From: Novosphingobium lentum NBRC 107847
GTDB lineage: Bacteria; Pseudomonadota; Alphaproteobacteria; Sphingomonadales; Sphingomonadaceae
Direction of reading: 5' to 3'
Length of the DNA: 64,000 nucleotides
NCBI RefSeq assembly: GCF_001590965.1
Contig: NZ_BCTW01000017.1
Coordinates: forward strand, 1 to 64,000
The translations under genes and the position numbers were made by a program. The notes beneath the pieces were generated by a model. The model searched no databases and had not been told where the DNA came from. It saw only the letters and a list, made by a program, of their open reading frames with translations. Each line of letters starts with the position of its first letter. Within the stretch, counting starts at the first letter, position 1. This document shows, piece by piece, positions 44,166 through 53,150 of the stretch.

Positions 44166-47100
44166 TCAATGAAAATCGCGCGATCTTGGCAGGATCCGGA
44201 CGTTGCGCGGGTGGCCGTGGCGGGTGGGGCGCGGGGGTAGCGCGCCGGGCGACCCGACCTCGTCGGCGCGGGACAGCGGCGGAACCAGCAATGGCGGCTC
44301 CACCTGCCCCCCCGCGCCCTGCCCTTCTGCCAGCCGGTCCAGCATCGCGGTGCGGTCGATGATGCGCGCGGCCATCAGGTGGACGACGCCTTCGTTGCTG
44401 CGCTGGATCTCGCCCTCGATCAGCATCAGCCGCGACGCCATCACCACGTTGCGCTGCCGTTCCATGTCGCGCGCCCACAGCAGCGCGTTGACGATGCCGG
44501 TCTCATCCTCGATCGTGATGAACACCGCGTTGCCCTTGCCCGGCCGCTGGCGGATCAGCACCACCCCGGCGGTGCGGACCTTGCGGCCATCGGGGGTGGC
44601 GTTGGTTTCGGCGCAGCTCAGCACGCCCTCGCCCGCCAGCGCGGCGCGCAGGAACTGCATCGGGTGCGCTTTGAGCGACAGCCGCAGCGTCTGGTAATCG
44701 GTGACCACTTCCTCGGACAAAGCCATCGCGGGCAGCGCGGCGTCGGGCTCGCGGCCCAGTTCCGCCGCATCGGCAAAGGCGAACAGCGGCAACTGGTCCG
44801 ACGGGGTGCGCCGTGCTTCCCACAGGCTTTCGCGTCGGCCCAGCCCGAGCGAGCTGAACGCATCTGCATCGGCCAGCATGCGCAAGGCGGCGGGCGGCAG
44901 CGCCGCGCGATGGGCGACATCCTCGATCGAGGCGAACGGTCCGGTTGTCCGCGCGGCGGCGACCGCGTTCGCCCAGTCCTGGCGGAACCGGTTGATCTGG
45001 CGCAGACCCAGGCGGATCGCCAGCGCCCCGCCATCGTCTGAACCCGGCTCGAGCACGCTGTCCCACGCGCTGGCGCCCACATCGACCGGCCGCACCTCCA
45101 CCCCGTGCTCGAGCGCATCGCGGACCAGCTGCGCCGGGGCATAAAACCCCATCGGCTGCGAATTGAGCAGCGCGCAGGTGAACACCGCCGGCTGGCGGCA
45201 TTTCAGCCATGACGAGATATACGCCAGCCACGCAAACGCCTGCGCATGGCTTTCGGGAAAGCCGTATTCGCCGAAGCCCTTGATCTGTTCGAAGCACCGT
45301 TCGGCGAAATCGAGCCGGTAGCCGCGCGCCACCATCCCCCCGATCATCTGTTCCTGATAGCGGTGCATCGTGCCGACGTTGCGGAACGTGGCCATCGCGC
45401 GGCGCAGCCCATCGGCTTGCGCGGGGGTGAATTCGGCGGCGACCATCGCCAGCTTCATCGCCTGTTCCTGAAACAAGGGCACGCCCAGCGTCTTGCTCAG
45501 CACATCGCGCAGTTCGTTGGGATCGTGCGGCGGCGCGGGAGACGGATACACCACCACTTCCTCGCCGCTGCGCCGGCGCAAGTACGGATGCACCATCCCG
45601 CCCTGGATCGGGCCGGGGCGGACGATCGCCACCTGGATCACCAGATCGTAAAGCTTGGTCGGCTTCATCCGCGGCAGCATGTTGATCTGCGCGCGGCTTT
45701 CGACCTGGAACGTGCCGATGCTGTCGCCTTTGCGCAGCATGGCATAGACCGCCGGATCCTCTACCGGCACGCGCTGCAGGTCATGCTCGCCTAGCCCGTG
45801 CAGCCGCATCAGTTCGAAGCTTTTGCGGATGCAGGTGAGCATGCCCAGCGCCAGCACATCGACTTTCATCAGCCCCAGCGCGTCGATATCGTCCTTGTCC
45901 CATTCGATGAACGTGCGATCGGGCATGGCGGCGTTGTGGATCGGCACCAGTTCGTCCAGCCGCCCCTCGGTTAGCACGAAGCCGCCGACGTGCTGCGACA
46001 GGTGGCGAGGCATGTCGAGCAGCTGCCCCACCAGTTCGCGCAGCCGCGCGATCTCGGGATTGGCGGGATCGAAACCGGCCTCGCTCACGCGCGTATCGGG
46101 AACATCGTCGCCCCAGTGGCCCCAGATCGTCCCCGCCAGCCGCGCGGTGATGTCTTCGGTCAGCCCCAGCGCCTTGCCCACTTCGCGGATCGTGCTGCGC
46201 GGGCGGTAGTGGATCACGGTGGCGGCGATCCCGGCGCGTTCGCGGCCATAGCGGCCGTAGATGTACTGCATCACCTCCTCGCGCCGCTCATGCTCGAAAT
46301 CGACGTCGATATCGGGCGGTTCGTTGCGTTCTTCCGACATGAACCGCGAGAACAGCAGCGTGTTGGCCACCGGATCGACCGAAGTGATGCCCAAAAGGTA
46401 GCACACCACCGAATTGGCCGCCGATCCGCGCCCCTGGCACAGGATCGGCGGATCGAGGCGGCGCGCATACGCCACCACATCGTGCACGGTCAGGAAATAG
46501 CACGCGTAACCGCGCGAGCGGATCAGCCCCAGTTCGTCGCGGATGGTCCGGTCCCACTCGGCGGGCAGGCCATCGGGGAAACGCGCCTGCGCCGCCGTCA
46601 TCACCAGATGTTCCAGCCAGCCTTGCGGATCCCAGCCCTCTGGCACCGGCTCGTGCGGATATTCGTAGCGCAAGTCGTCGAGCGTGAAGACGATGCGCGA
46701 CAGCAGATCACCGGAAGCCGCGACCGCCTGCGGGCAGGCGCGGAACAGGCGGGCCATTTCGTCGGGCGCCTTCAGATACCGCTCGGCATTGGCGAGCAGC
46801 CGCCTGCCGGCGTCGTGGATGGTCGTGCCTTCGCGGATGCAGGTCATGATATCGTGCAGCGCGCGCGCTTCGGGCCGGGCATACAGCGCATCGTTGACCG
46901 CGAGCAGCGGCACGCCGGTTTCCGCGCCGAGCGCCTGCAGCCCCGCCAGCCGCCGCGCATCGGCCCCGGCGCGGGGCATCGTCGCCGCCAGCCAGACGGC
47001 ATCGGGGCGGGCATCGGCCAGAATGCCCAGGAGAGCCGCGTCTCCGCCCGTCGCGATCAGCAGCAAGGCTTCGGCATGATCGAGCAGGTCGGGCAGGTGG

Positions 47101-47495
47101 AGCAGGCATTCGCCCTTTTGGGCGCGGCGGTTGCCCAGCGTCAGCAGCCGCGTCAGCCGTCCCCAGCCGTGGCGCGTGGCCGGGTAGGCGATGATGTCGG
47201 GCGTGCCGTCGGCAAACACCAGCCGCGCGCCGACCACCAGCCGGAAGCCCCCGTCCCTCTTGCCGTCCGCCCTGCCGGGACTGCCCGGATCGGCGGGATC
47301 GGGCGCCAGATCGCGCCAGGCAACGTGCGCACGCACCACGCCCGCCACGGTGTTGCGATCGGCGATGCCGATGCCCGCCATGCCCAGCGCATGCGCGCGC
47401 TGCACCATCTCGCCCGGATGCGAGGCCCCGCGCAGGAACGAATACCCGGTCGCCGCCGCCAGTTCGGCAAAGCGGGTGTGCGGCGCGGCGGTCAC
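44166..47495 (-). CDS. dnaE2: DnaE2/ImuC error-prone DNA polymerase
   Basis: DnaE2 is the catalytic polymerase of the SOS mutasome, working with ImuA and ImuB in translesion synthesis. The 1109-residue protein is a C-family polymerase: a PHP domain (FAELAATGYSFLRGASHPGEM), the palm with DIDVDFEHERREEVM and QHVGGFVLT, the finger region GVPLFQEQAMKLAMVAAEFTP, and a C-terminal OB fold (FITIEDETGIVNALLW). Its length fits DnaE2 rather than DnaE1. The start is GTG inside the imuB stop (GTGA), so it is the last gene of an imuA-imuB-dnaE2 operon under LexA control. Confidence 0.96.
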   Translation of the reverse strand: MTAAPHTRFAELAAATGYSFLRGASHPGEMVQRAHALGMAGIGIADRNTVAGVVRAHVAWRDLAPDPADPGSPGRADGKRDGGFRLVVGARLVFADGTPDIIAYPATRHGWGRLTRLLTLGNRRAQKGECLLHLPDLLDHAEALLLIATGGDAALLGILADARPDAVWLAATMPRAGADARRLAGLQALGAETGVPLLAVNDALYARPEARALHDIMTCIREGTTIHDAGRRLLANAERYLKAPDEMARLFRACPQAVAASGDLLSRIVFTLDDLRYEYPHEPVPEGWDPQGWLEHLVMTAAQARFPDGLPAEWDRTIRDELGLIRSRGYACYFLTVHDVVAYARRLDPPILCQGRGSAANSVVCYLLGITSVDPVANTLLFSRFMSEERNEPPDIDVDFEHERREEVMQYIYGRYGRERAGIAATVIHYRPRSTIREVGKALGLTEDITARLAGTIWGHWGDDVPDTRVSEAGFDPANPEIARLRELVGQLLDMPRHLSQHVGGFVLTEGRLDELVPIHNAAMPDRTFIEWDKDDIDALGLMKVDVLALGMLTCIRKSFELMRLHGLGEHDLQRVPVEDPAVYAMLRKGDSIGTFQVESRAQINMLPRMKPTKLYDLVIQVAIVRPGPIQGGMVHPYLRRRSGEEVVVYPSPAPPHDPNELRDVLSKTLGVPLFQEQAMKLAMVAAEFTPAQADGLRRAMATFRNVGTMHRYQEQMIGGMVARGYRLDFAERCFEQIKGFGEYGFPESHAQAFAWLAYISSWLKCRQPAVFTCALLNSQPMGFYAPAQLVRDALEHGVEVRPVDVGASAWDSVLEPGSDDGGALAIRLGLRQINRFRQDWANAVAAARTTGPFASIEDVAHRAALPPAALRMLADADAFSSLGLGRRESLWEARRTPSDQLPLFAFADAAELGREPDAALPAMALSEEVVTDYQTLRLSLKAHPMQFLRAALAGEGVLSCAETNATPDGRKVRTAGVVLIRQRPGKGNAVFITIEDETGIVNALLWARDMERQRNVVMASRLMLIEGEIQRSNEGVVHLMAARIIDRTAMLDRLAEGQGAGGQVEPPLLVPPLSRADEVGSPGALPPRPTRHGHPRNVRILPRSRDFH

Positions 47496-49117
47496 GCGAA
47501 CAGCCCATGCAGATACCAGCGCGGATCAGGCTTTTCATCGTACAGGCCGTGGCGGAACAGCCAGTAACGACGGCCGCGCACATCCTCGATCCGGTAATAG
47601 TCGCGGGTGAGGCTGCCTTTGCCGTCATGCTCGCCGCCGCGATGCTTCCACCATTCGGCGGCGATCCGCTCGGGCCCTTCGTACAGCCGCACCTCGTGCG
47701 ACTTGCGCCGCCAGCGAAAGCGGTGCGGCGGCCCATCGGGCACCGCCGCGATCACCTCCACCGGCTGCGGCGGATCGAACAGGAACAGCGGGCGCATCGG
47801 CGGTTCGCCCGGCGGCGGCGCGGGCCAGCGTAGCGGAGCACCGCCGTGGATCGCAGGCAGCGCGAGTTGCCCCTGCTCGGGGATGTGGCTGGCGCGCGGG
47901 GCCAGGCGGCGCAGGCAATCGGGGCCCAGCCGCGTGCTCAGCCGGTCGATCAGCTCGGCCAGCACGGCATCCGCATCCGGCCCGGCTTCACCGCTCCCGC
48001 CGCAGTCCAGCGCAGGCTGCAGCGCCTCGAGCGGCTCGGCCACGCGCACCGTCAGCGTCATGCTGTCGTACCCGAAGCCGGGGTCGAGCGGATCGGCGAG
48101 CGTGGCGATCCGTTCATCGAACAGGCGCAGCACCAGCGCCGGATCGCGCGTGGGTGCGGATGTCGCGATGTCGAGCCGGCGTTTCGCGCCATCGCTGCGG
48201 AACAGCATCAGCCGAAACCCGCGCCCGCCCAGCGCGCGCCCTGCCAGCGCCGCCGCCGCTTCGTGCAGCAGGTCGAGCAGCGTTCGCGCGATCGTGTCCT
48301 GATGGGTCACCGGCTCGGCAAAGCGGCGTTCGAAGCGCAGCGGCACGCGCGGTGCCAGCGTCACGAGCGGACGCGGCGCGCTGCCGCCGGCATCGCCGGT
48401 CAGGCCGTGCAGCGCGGCGACCGCCCCCGCACCGAACCGCGCGGCGATGCTCGCGGCAGGGCGCACCGCGACGTCGCCCACCGTCTTCAGCCCGGCGCGC
48501 TGCAACCCCACGGTTGCCAGCGGATCGAGCCCCAGCGCCTCCACCGGCAGCGCGCGGATCGCGGTGCGTTCATCTGCATCATCCGACGCACAAGCATGGC
48601 GCGCCAGCGCCTGCGCGGCATCGGCGGTGGCGGCGATCGCGCGGCGCAGCGTCATGCCGGCTTGCGCCAGCCGGTCCTCGACGGCTTCGGCCAGCCGCTC
48701 CGCGCTGCCGAACAGGTGCGCGACGCCGGTGATGTCGATCGTGATCCCGTCGGGCCGCGCCAGCGACACCAGCGGCGAAAAGTCCATGCACTGCCGCGCC
48801 AGATCGTCCAGCCAGTGGCGGTCGGCGCTTTCGTCCATGCCCACCGCGACCAGATCGGGCTGGCGCGCGCGCGCATCGGCCAGCGTCAGGCCGGGAACGA
48901 TCCCCAGCGCCAGCGCGCGTGCATCGACCGCCGCCAGCCGTGGCGCGTTCCGGACCTTGGTGACGAACGCCAGCGGAGCATCGCCCGCAGCGCCATCGCC
49001 CGCAGCCTCAGCCGGCGCGGCGCAGCGGTCCGGCTCCTGCATCCGCAGCCGGTCGGCGCAAAGGAACGGGAACCACAGCGCCAGATACTGCCGCGTCCCG
49101 GAACGTACATTGGTCAC
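47492..49117 (-). CDS. imuB: ImuB, Y-family polymerase-like mutasome hub
   Basis: ImuB resembles Y-family polymerases but is thought to be catalytically inactive and to bridge ImuA, DnaE2 and the beta clamp. The 541-residue protein starts YLALWFPFLCADRLR, where active enzymes have an acidic D-x-F-F motif. It has the finger/palm segments DGITIDITGVAHLFGS and a little-finger region, and EQGQLALPA (about residue 440) is a plausible clamp-binding peptide. The last residues are WYLHGLFA. Its first 110 bp overlap the end of imuA, and its end overlaps dnaE2. Confidence 0.95.
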   Translation of the reverse strand: MTNVRSGTRQYLALWFPFLCADRLRMQEPDRCAAPAEAAGDGAAGDAPLAFVTKVRNAPRLAAVDARALALGIVPGLTLADARARQPDLVAVGMDESADRHWLDDLARQCMDFSPLVSLARPDGITIDITGVAHLFGSAERLAEAVEDRLAQAGMTLRRAIAATADAAQALARHACASDDADERTAIRALPVEALGLDPLATVGLQRAGLKTVGDVAVRPAASIAARFGAGAVAALHGLTGDAGGSAPRPLVTLAPRVPLRFERRFAEPVTHQDTIARTLLDLLHEAAAALAGRALGGRGFRLMLFRSDGAKRRLDIATSAPTRDPALVLRLFDERIATLADPLDPGFGYDSMTLTVRVAEPLEALQPALDCGGSGEAGPDADAVLAELIDRLSTRLGPDCLRRLAPRASHIPEQGQLALPAIHGGAPLRWPAPPPGEPPMRPLFLFDPPQPVEVIAAVPDGPPHRFRWRRKSHEVRLYEGPERIAAEWWKHRGGEHDGKGSLTRDYYRIEDVRGRRYWLFRHGLYDEKPDPRWYLHGLFA

Positions 49118-49799
49118 GGTTCCACTCCAGCCGCCAGCGCAGGCCCGACAGGCCCGATTTCCGGCGCAACAATTCGATATCGAACGTCGGCGCGCCCGGC
49201 GCGTTGGCGGCCAGCGCCTGCGACGGGGCCGACGCCACCGACCAGCGCGTTTCCGCCGCGCTCGGCGCGGGTTCGGCGCCGGTGCGCAGCAGCAACAGCA
49301 GCGTGCCCGATCGTTCGGCCGCCAGCGACAAGCGGCGGCTGGCAGTCAGGTCCAGTTCGCGCATCGCGCCCCAGCCTTCGATCACGACCACGCCGAACCC
49401 GCCGCTGCGCAGCGCATCCACGCCCGCGCGCAGCAAGCTCTTCGTATCCTCGCCCAGCACGAACAGGCAGGTTTCGGGCGCGCCGCCCAGTTCGGCCCAG
49501 CCCGCCCCCTGCATCACCCCGCCAGCCCGCACCGCCTGCCGGGGCCGCAGCCACACGACAGGCCGCGCGTTGCCGGTGGTGCCGATCGCCAGCGTGGCGA
49601 CAAAGCCGGCGGCGGCGGCCACGTCATCGGGTTCGGCGGCATAGAATTCATGGATCCGGCCGTGGGCGAAACCCCCGCCCAGGGCAGTGTCGACATGCGC
49701 GATCCCCGTCGCCCAAGGGGGCCTGCCGGTGGCCTGCCCACGATTTTCCAGCCCCCCTGCCGGGGTGTTTGCGGGGAAGGAGGGGAACGCGACTCGCAT
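49008..49799 (-). CDS. imuA: ImuA, RecA-like SOS mutagenesis protein
   Basis: ImuA is a RecA/SulA-related protein that joins ImuB in the mutasome. The 263-residue product has GIAHVDTALGGGFAHGRIHEF (about residues 32-52), typical of the family, and a degenerate nucleotide-binding core. LRWRLEWNRDQ stands near the C-terminus. It overlaps imuB by 110 bp, more than usual; the last 35 residues look unconserved. ATG 49799 has no room for a ribosome-binding site because a LexA box ends two bases upstream, so the mRNA may be leaderless or start downstream. Confidence 0.9.
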   Translation of the reverse strand: MRVAFPSFPANTPAGGLENRGQATGRPPWATGIAHVDTALGGGFAHGRIHEFYAAEPDDVAAAAGFVATLAIGTTGNARPVVWLRPRQAVRAGGVMQGAGWAELGGAPETCLFVLGEDTKSLLRAGVDALRSGGFGVVVIEGWGAMRELDLTASRRLSLAAERSGTLLLLLRTGAEPAPSAAETRWSVASAPSQALAANAPGAPTFDIELLRRKSGLSGLRWRLEWNRDQCTFRDAAVSGAVVPVPLRRPAADAGAGPLRRAG

Positions 49800-49801
49800 T
49801 T

Positions 49802-49816
49802 GTTCTTGATATGTTC
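49802..49816 (-). promoter_or_regulatory. LexA box (GTTC-N7-GTTC)
   Basis: GTTC at 49802-49805 and GTTC at 49813-49816 are separated by seven bases, exactly the alphaproteobacterial SOS box, and lie directly upstream of imuA. On the coding strand it reads GAAC-N7-GAAC. LexA bound here should repress imuA-imuB-dnaE2 until DNA damage. Confidence 0.88.
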
Positions 49817-49855
49817 TTTAGCCGATTCCCGCAAGGGCTGCGCCACACTTGCGCG

Positions 49856-50491
49856 CTACCGGGGTCCGACGGCCAGTCCGTTCCCCAGCATGTCCCCGGC
49901 CACGGCGGCGATGTCCTCGATCGGGCGTTCGCCGTCCCACACGCCATAGCGCAAGCCCAGGAACACGTTCATCCCCATCAGCGCCCACGCACGCACTTCG
50001 GCGTCGCCGGGGCGCAGCAGGCCCTGCGCCGCCCCCGCCTCGAGCCGCGCCGTAATCAGCGCCGCGATCGCCTCGTAATGCGTACGATAGCTGGCCGGAT
50101 TGGCGAATTCAGCCTCGTCGATGATGCGGTAGACTTCCTTGTGCTCGCGCACGAAGGCCAGGAAACCGGTGAACGCCTCGCGCTCCAGCGTCAGCCCGGT
50201 GCTGCCTTCGCGAATTGCGGCGCGGCTGGCCGACGCGACGCGGCTCGACATGTCGCGCACCAGCGCCATGAAGATCGCGTCCTTGGAATCGAAATAGGTA
50301 TAGAAGCTGCCCAGCGCCGTGCCCGCGCGCCGGGTGATGCCGCTGATCGAAGCGTCGTGGAACCCGCTCTCGCCGAATTCGGCAGCGGCGGCATCGAGCA
50401 GCCGACGCAACGTTTCGCGACCGCGCGCCGTGCGCGGCGTCTTGCCGGGGCTCGCCGGTCCCTGCGCAGCCGTGCTGCCCTGCGCCATCAT
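49856..50491 (-). CDS. TetR/AcrR-family transcriptional regulator
   Basis: The 211-residue regulator has an N-terminal helix-turn-helix domain: RETLRRLLDAAAAEFGESGFHDASISGITRRAGTALGSFYTYFDSKDAIF (about residues 22-71; only part of this is the recognition helix), followed by an all-helical ligand domain. ATG 50491 has GGGGAG five bases upstream; the frame opens earlier at 50632. It is divergent from the TonB-dependent receptor gene and probably controls it, itself, or both. The ligand is unknown. Confidence 0.9.
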   Translation of the reverse strand: MMAQGSTAAQGPASPGKTPRTARGRETLRRLLDAAAAEFGESGFHDASISGITRRAGTALGSFYTYFDSKDAIFMALVRDMSSRVASASRAAIREGSTGLTLEREAFTGFLAFVREHKEVYRIIDEAEFANPASYRTHYEAIAALITARLEAGAAQGLLRPGDAEVRAWALMGMNVFLGLRYGVWDGERPIEDIAAVAGDMLGNGLAVGPR

Positions 50492-50616
50492 CCGTGCTCC
50501 CCGTCGCTCTACCGGCTTGCCGCCCCTGCACCGGCCATTGCTGCAGGCCATCCGCGTGGTCGTGTTGCCGTCGTGCAACGTGCGTAACGCTATTTCAGCG
50601 CGGCGACAATCCAAAG

Positions 50617-50639
50617 TTGAAAGTCGGTTCATGTTTCAA
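50617..50639. promoter_or_regulatory. Candidate TetR operator palindrome
   Basis: TTGAAA (50617-50622) and TTTCAA (50634-50639) form an inverted repeat with 11 bases between, in the divergent region between the TetR gene and the TonB-dependent receptor gene. A second inverted repeat, GTTGC...GCAAC, lies at 50564-50579. Either may be the operator of the adjacent regulator. No experimental family consensus was available to compare. Confidence 0.4.
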
Positions 50640-50689
50640 TAACACGACTCCCAGACGGACACCGGTCCGCAAGAGGGAGCCTGAAATCC

Positions 50690-53029
50690 ATGACCCGTTC
50701 GTTCGCCCGCGGCGTGCTTGCCGCCTCCACCGCGCTTGTCGCGCTGACCGCCGTTCCCGCGTTTGCGCAAGGCGCGCCCGCCCCGGCCGACACACGTGAC
50801 AGCGCCTCGATCGACGCCAACGGCGAAATCCTGGTCATCGCGCGCAAACGCGAGGAACGGCTGGTCGATGTGCCGATCGCGATCACCGCGCTCAACTCCG
50901 ATGCGCTGGAGCGTGCCGGGGCCAAGGACCTGTCGGGCGTTCAGGGCGCCATCCCCAACGTCAACATCGTGCAGGGCCGCGGCTCTGCCAGTTCGGCCAA
51001 CTTCTTCATCCGCGGCATCGGCCAGCCCGATGCGCTGCAGACGTTCGATCCGGCGGTCGGCGTCTATGTTGACGGGGTCTACCTCAGCCGCATCCAGGGC
51101 GCGCTGCTCAACCTGTTCGATGTCGAGCGGGTCGAAGTGCTGCGCGGCCCGCAAGGCACGCTTTACGGCAAGAACACCATCGGCGGCGCGGTCAACGTGG
51201 TGTCCAAGAAGCCCGACCTCACCACGCTGAAAGGCGAGGCCAGTTTCACCTACGGCCGCTTCAACGAACTGACCGGCAAAGCCTATGTCTCCGCACCGCT
51301 GGTGGCCGACAAGCTCGCGCTGTCGCTCGCCGGGGTCTATGACACGCGCGACGGGATCGTCACCGATCCGCGCACCGGCCGCAAGTACAACGACCGCGAC
51401 AACCTCTCGGGCCGCGCGATCCTGCGCGCCAGGCCATCGGACACGGTCGAGGTGCTGATCGCGGGTGACTACACCCGCCAGCGCAACGCCGCGACGCTGG
51501 GCTACCTGACCGCGCCGCTGGTGCAGACCAACTTCGCCACCGGCGCGACTGTGCTGTCGCCCGCCAACCCCTATGGCCCGTACAACTATCAGGCTTCGAC
51601 CAGCCTCGCGCCCGGCCAGGGCCAGAAGCTCGATCACTGGGGCGTGTCGGGCACGATCAACCTCGACCTGTCGGACGCGCTGCAACTGACCTCGATCACC
51701 GCCTACCGCCGGCTCAAGACCGACTTCTTCATCGATATCGACGCCACCCAGTTCCAGCTCGGCGACGTGTTCGTGGGCACCCGCCAGCACCAGTTCAGCC
51801 AGGAACTGCAGCTCAAGTACAGCTCGGACAAGCTGAAGGGCGTGGTCGGGCTTTATTACCTCAACGAGCAGGTCAATTCGCACCAGGAAGCCTATGCCAA
51901 CGACCTGTTCAAGTTCGGTGCGGCGCCGGTCACCTTCACCCGCTTTATCGATGACCAGCAGAACACCAAGAGCTATGCCGCGTTCGGCCAGCTGACCTAC
52001 GAGCTGACCGATCGTCTCTCGCTCACCGGCGGCCTGCGCTACACGCGCGAGGACAAGAACTACCACCGCTGCACGACCACGGCATCGAACCTGGGCCTGC
52101 TCAACGCGATCAAATACTGCTTCCCCGAGAACCTGCCAGCGCCGTTCACCGGCATCGGCAAGGTCAGCTACGACGCGTGGACGCCGATGGCGAGCCTGGC
52201 GTTCAAGCCCACGCCCGACACGCTGCTGTATGCCTCGGCCAGCCGCGGCTTCAAGTCGGGCGGGTTCAACGGCCGCGTCAATTCCAACGGCGACATCTCG
52301 GTCACGGTCAACGGCGTCACCACCGTGGTTCCCAACTTCAAGCCCGAAAAAGTGTGGACGTACGAAGCCGGCGCCAAAGGCAGCTTCCTGAACGGCCGCG
52401 TGCGCCTGTCGGCGGCCGCGTTCTATTCCGACTACCGCGACTTCCAGGCGCGCGTCGGCAACGGCACCAACGTCGGGCTTGGCGGCAGCTTCCCCGTGCT
52501 CAACGCGGGCAAGCTGCGGATCGCCGGCTTCGAATTCGAGGCCGCGGTGCGCCCGACCGACGCGCTGACGCTGACCGGGACGGTCGGCTACCTTAACGCC
52601 AAGTACAAGCAGTTCGACGATCCGCGCCGGCTTCCGCCTGTGGGCGGGGCGGCGTTCAGCTGCAACCCGACCGGCAACGCCATCACCTGCAAGCCCGCGT
52701 TCGCGCCGCCGCTGACGATGCGCGTCGGCGCCGACTACCGTATCCCGCTGGGGTCCGCCGGGCTGACGCTGGGCGGCGACGTGCGCTTCATCGACAAGCA
52801 GTACCTGTCGGTCGACAACCGCCCGGGCCTGACCGAGCCGGGCTATTTCATCGGCAACCTGTATGCGCAGGTCGATTTCGCGCGGTTCTACTTGCGCGGC
52901 TCGGTCAAGAACGTGGGCAACGAACTGTACAAGACCGACGGGCAGGAGTTCAGCTCGGTCGGCAACATCCAGACCGCCTACTACGGCGACCCGCGCACGT
53001 GGAACGTGACCGTGGGCGTGCGCTTCTGA
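50690..53029 (+). CDS. TonB-dependent outer-membrane receptor
   Basis: The 779-residue precursor has a signal peptide (ARGVLAASTALVALTAVPAFAQ, about residues 6-27). A TonB-type plug domain follows (DVPIAITALNSDALERAG, ANFFIRGIGQPD, VYVDGVYLSR, VERVEVLRGPQGTLYGKNTIGGAVN). A 22-strand barrel completes it, with periodic aromatic/alternating strands ending in WNVTVGVRF. It should import a large substrate across the outer membrane using TonB energy. The neighbour downstream is a secreted CocE-type hydrolase, and a TetR gene is divergent. The TonB-dependent substrate is not evident; sugars, siderophores and aromatic compounds all occur in the class. Confidence 0.94.
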   Translation: MTRSFARGVLAASTALVALTAVPAFAQGAPAPADTRDSASIDANGEILVIARKREERLVDVPIAITALNSDALERAGAKDLSGVQGAIPNVNIVQGRGSASSANFFIRGIGQPDALQTFDPAVGVYVDGVYLSRIQGALLNLFDVERVEVLRGPQGTLYGKNTIGGAVNVVSKKPDLTTLKGEASFTYGRFNELTGKAYVSAPLVADKLALSLAGVYDTRDGIVTDPRTGRKYNDRDNLSGRAILRARPSDTVEVLIAGDYTRQRNAATLGYLTAPLVQTNFATGATVLSPANPYGPYNYQASTSLAPGQGQKLDHWGVSGTINLDLSDALQLTSITAYRRLKTDFFIDIDATQFQLGDVFVGTRQHQFSQELQLKYSSDKLKGVVGLYYLNEQVNSHQEAYANDLFKFGAAPVTFTRFIDDQQNTKSYAAFGQLTYELTDRLSLTGGLRYTREDKNYHRCTTTASNLGLLNAIKYCFPENLPAPFTGIGKVSYDAWTPMASLAFKPTPDTLLYASASRGFKSGGFNGRVNSNGDISVTVNGVTTVVPNFKPEKVWTYEAGAKGSFLNGRVRLSAAAFYSDYRDFQARVGNGTNVGLGGSFPVLNAGKLRIAGFEFEAAVRPTDALTLTGTVGYLNAKYKQFDDPRRLPPVGGAAFSCNPTGNAITCKPAFAPPLTMRVGADYRIPLGSAGLTLGGDVRFIDKQYLSVDNRPGLTEPGYFIGNLYAQVDFARFYLRGSVKNVGNELYKTDGQEFSSVGNIQTAYYGDPRTWNVTVGVRF

Positions 53030-53062
53030 GCGCTCGCCCGCCGCGACACGCTGGCTGCACCG

Positions 53063-53098
53063 GCCCGATGGCCCCGGCGGATGCCGGGGCCATCGGGC
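53063..53098 (+). terminator. Strong hairpin after the receptor gene
   Basis: A perfect 16-bp stem (GCCCGATGGCCCCGGC at 53063-53078 with its complement at 53083-53098) closes a GGAT loop, 33 bases after the receptor stop. There is no T-tract, so it may act as a stabilising 3' hairpin or a weak terminator. The next gene starts 52 bp further on and is on the same strand. Confidence 0.6.
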
Positions 53099-53150
53099 AG
53101 CAGCACGCAACCGCTTGAGTGGTCGCGCTATTTGGTCAACAAAGCCCGTC

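Noticed and set aside
47846..50587. 913-codon open frame on the plus strand
   Set aside because: It is antisense to imuB, imuA and the TetR gene, which have clear families and overlapping starts. Its composition is repetitive and Arg/Gln/Ala-rich.
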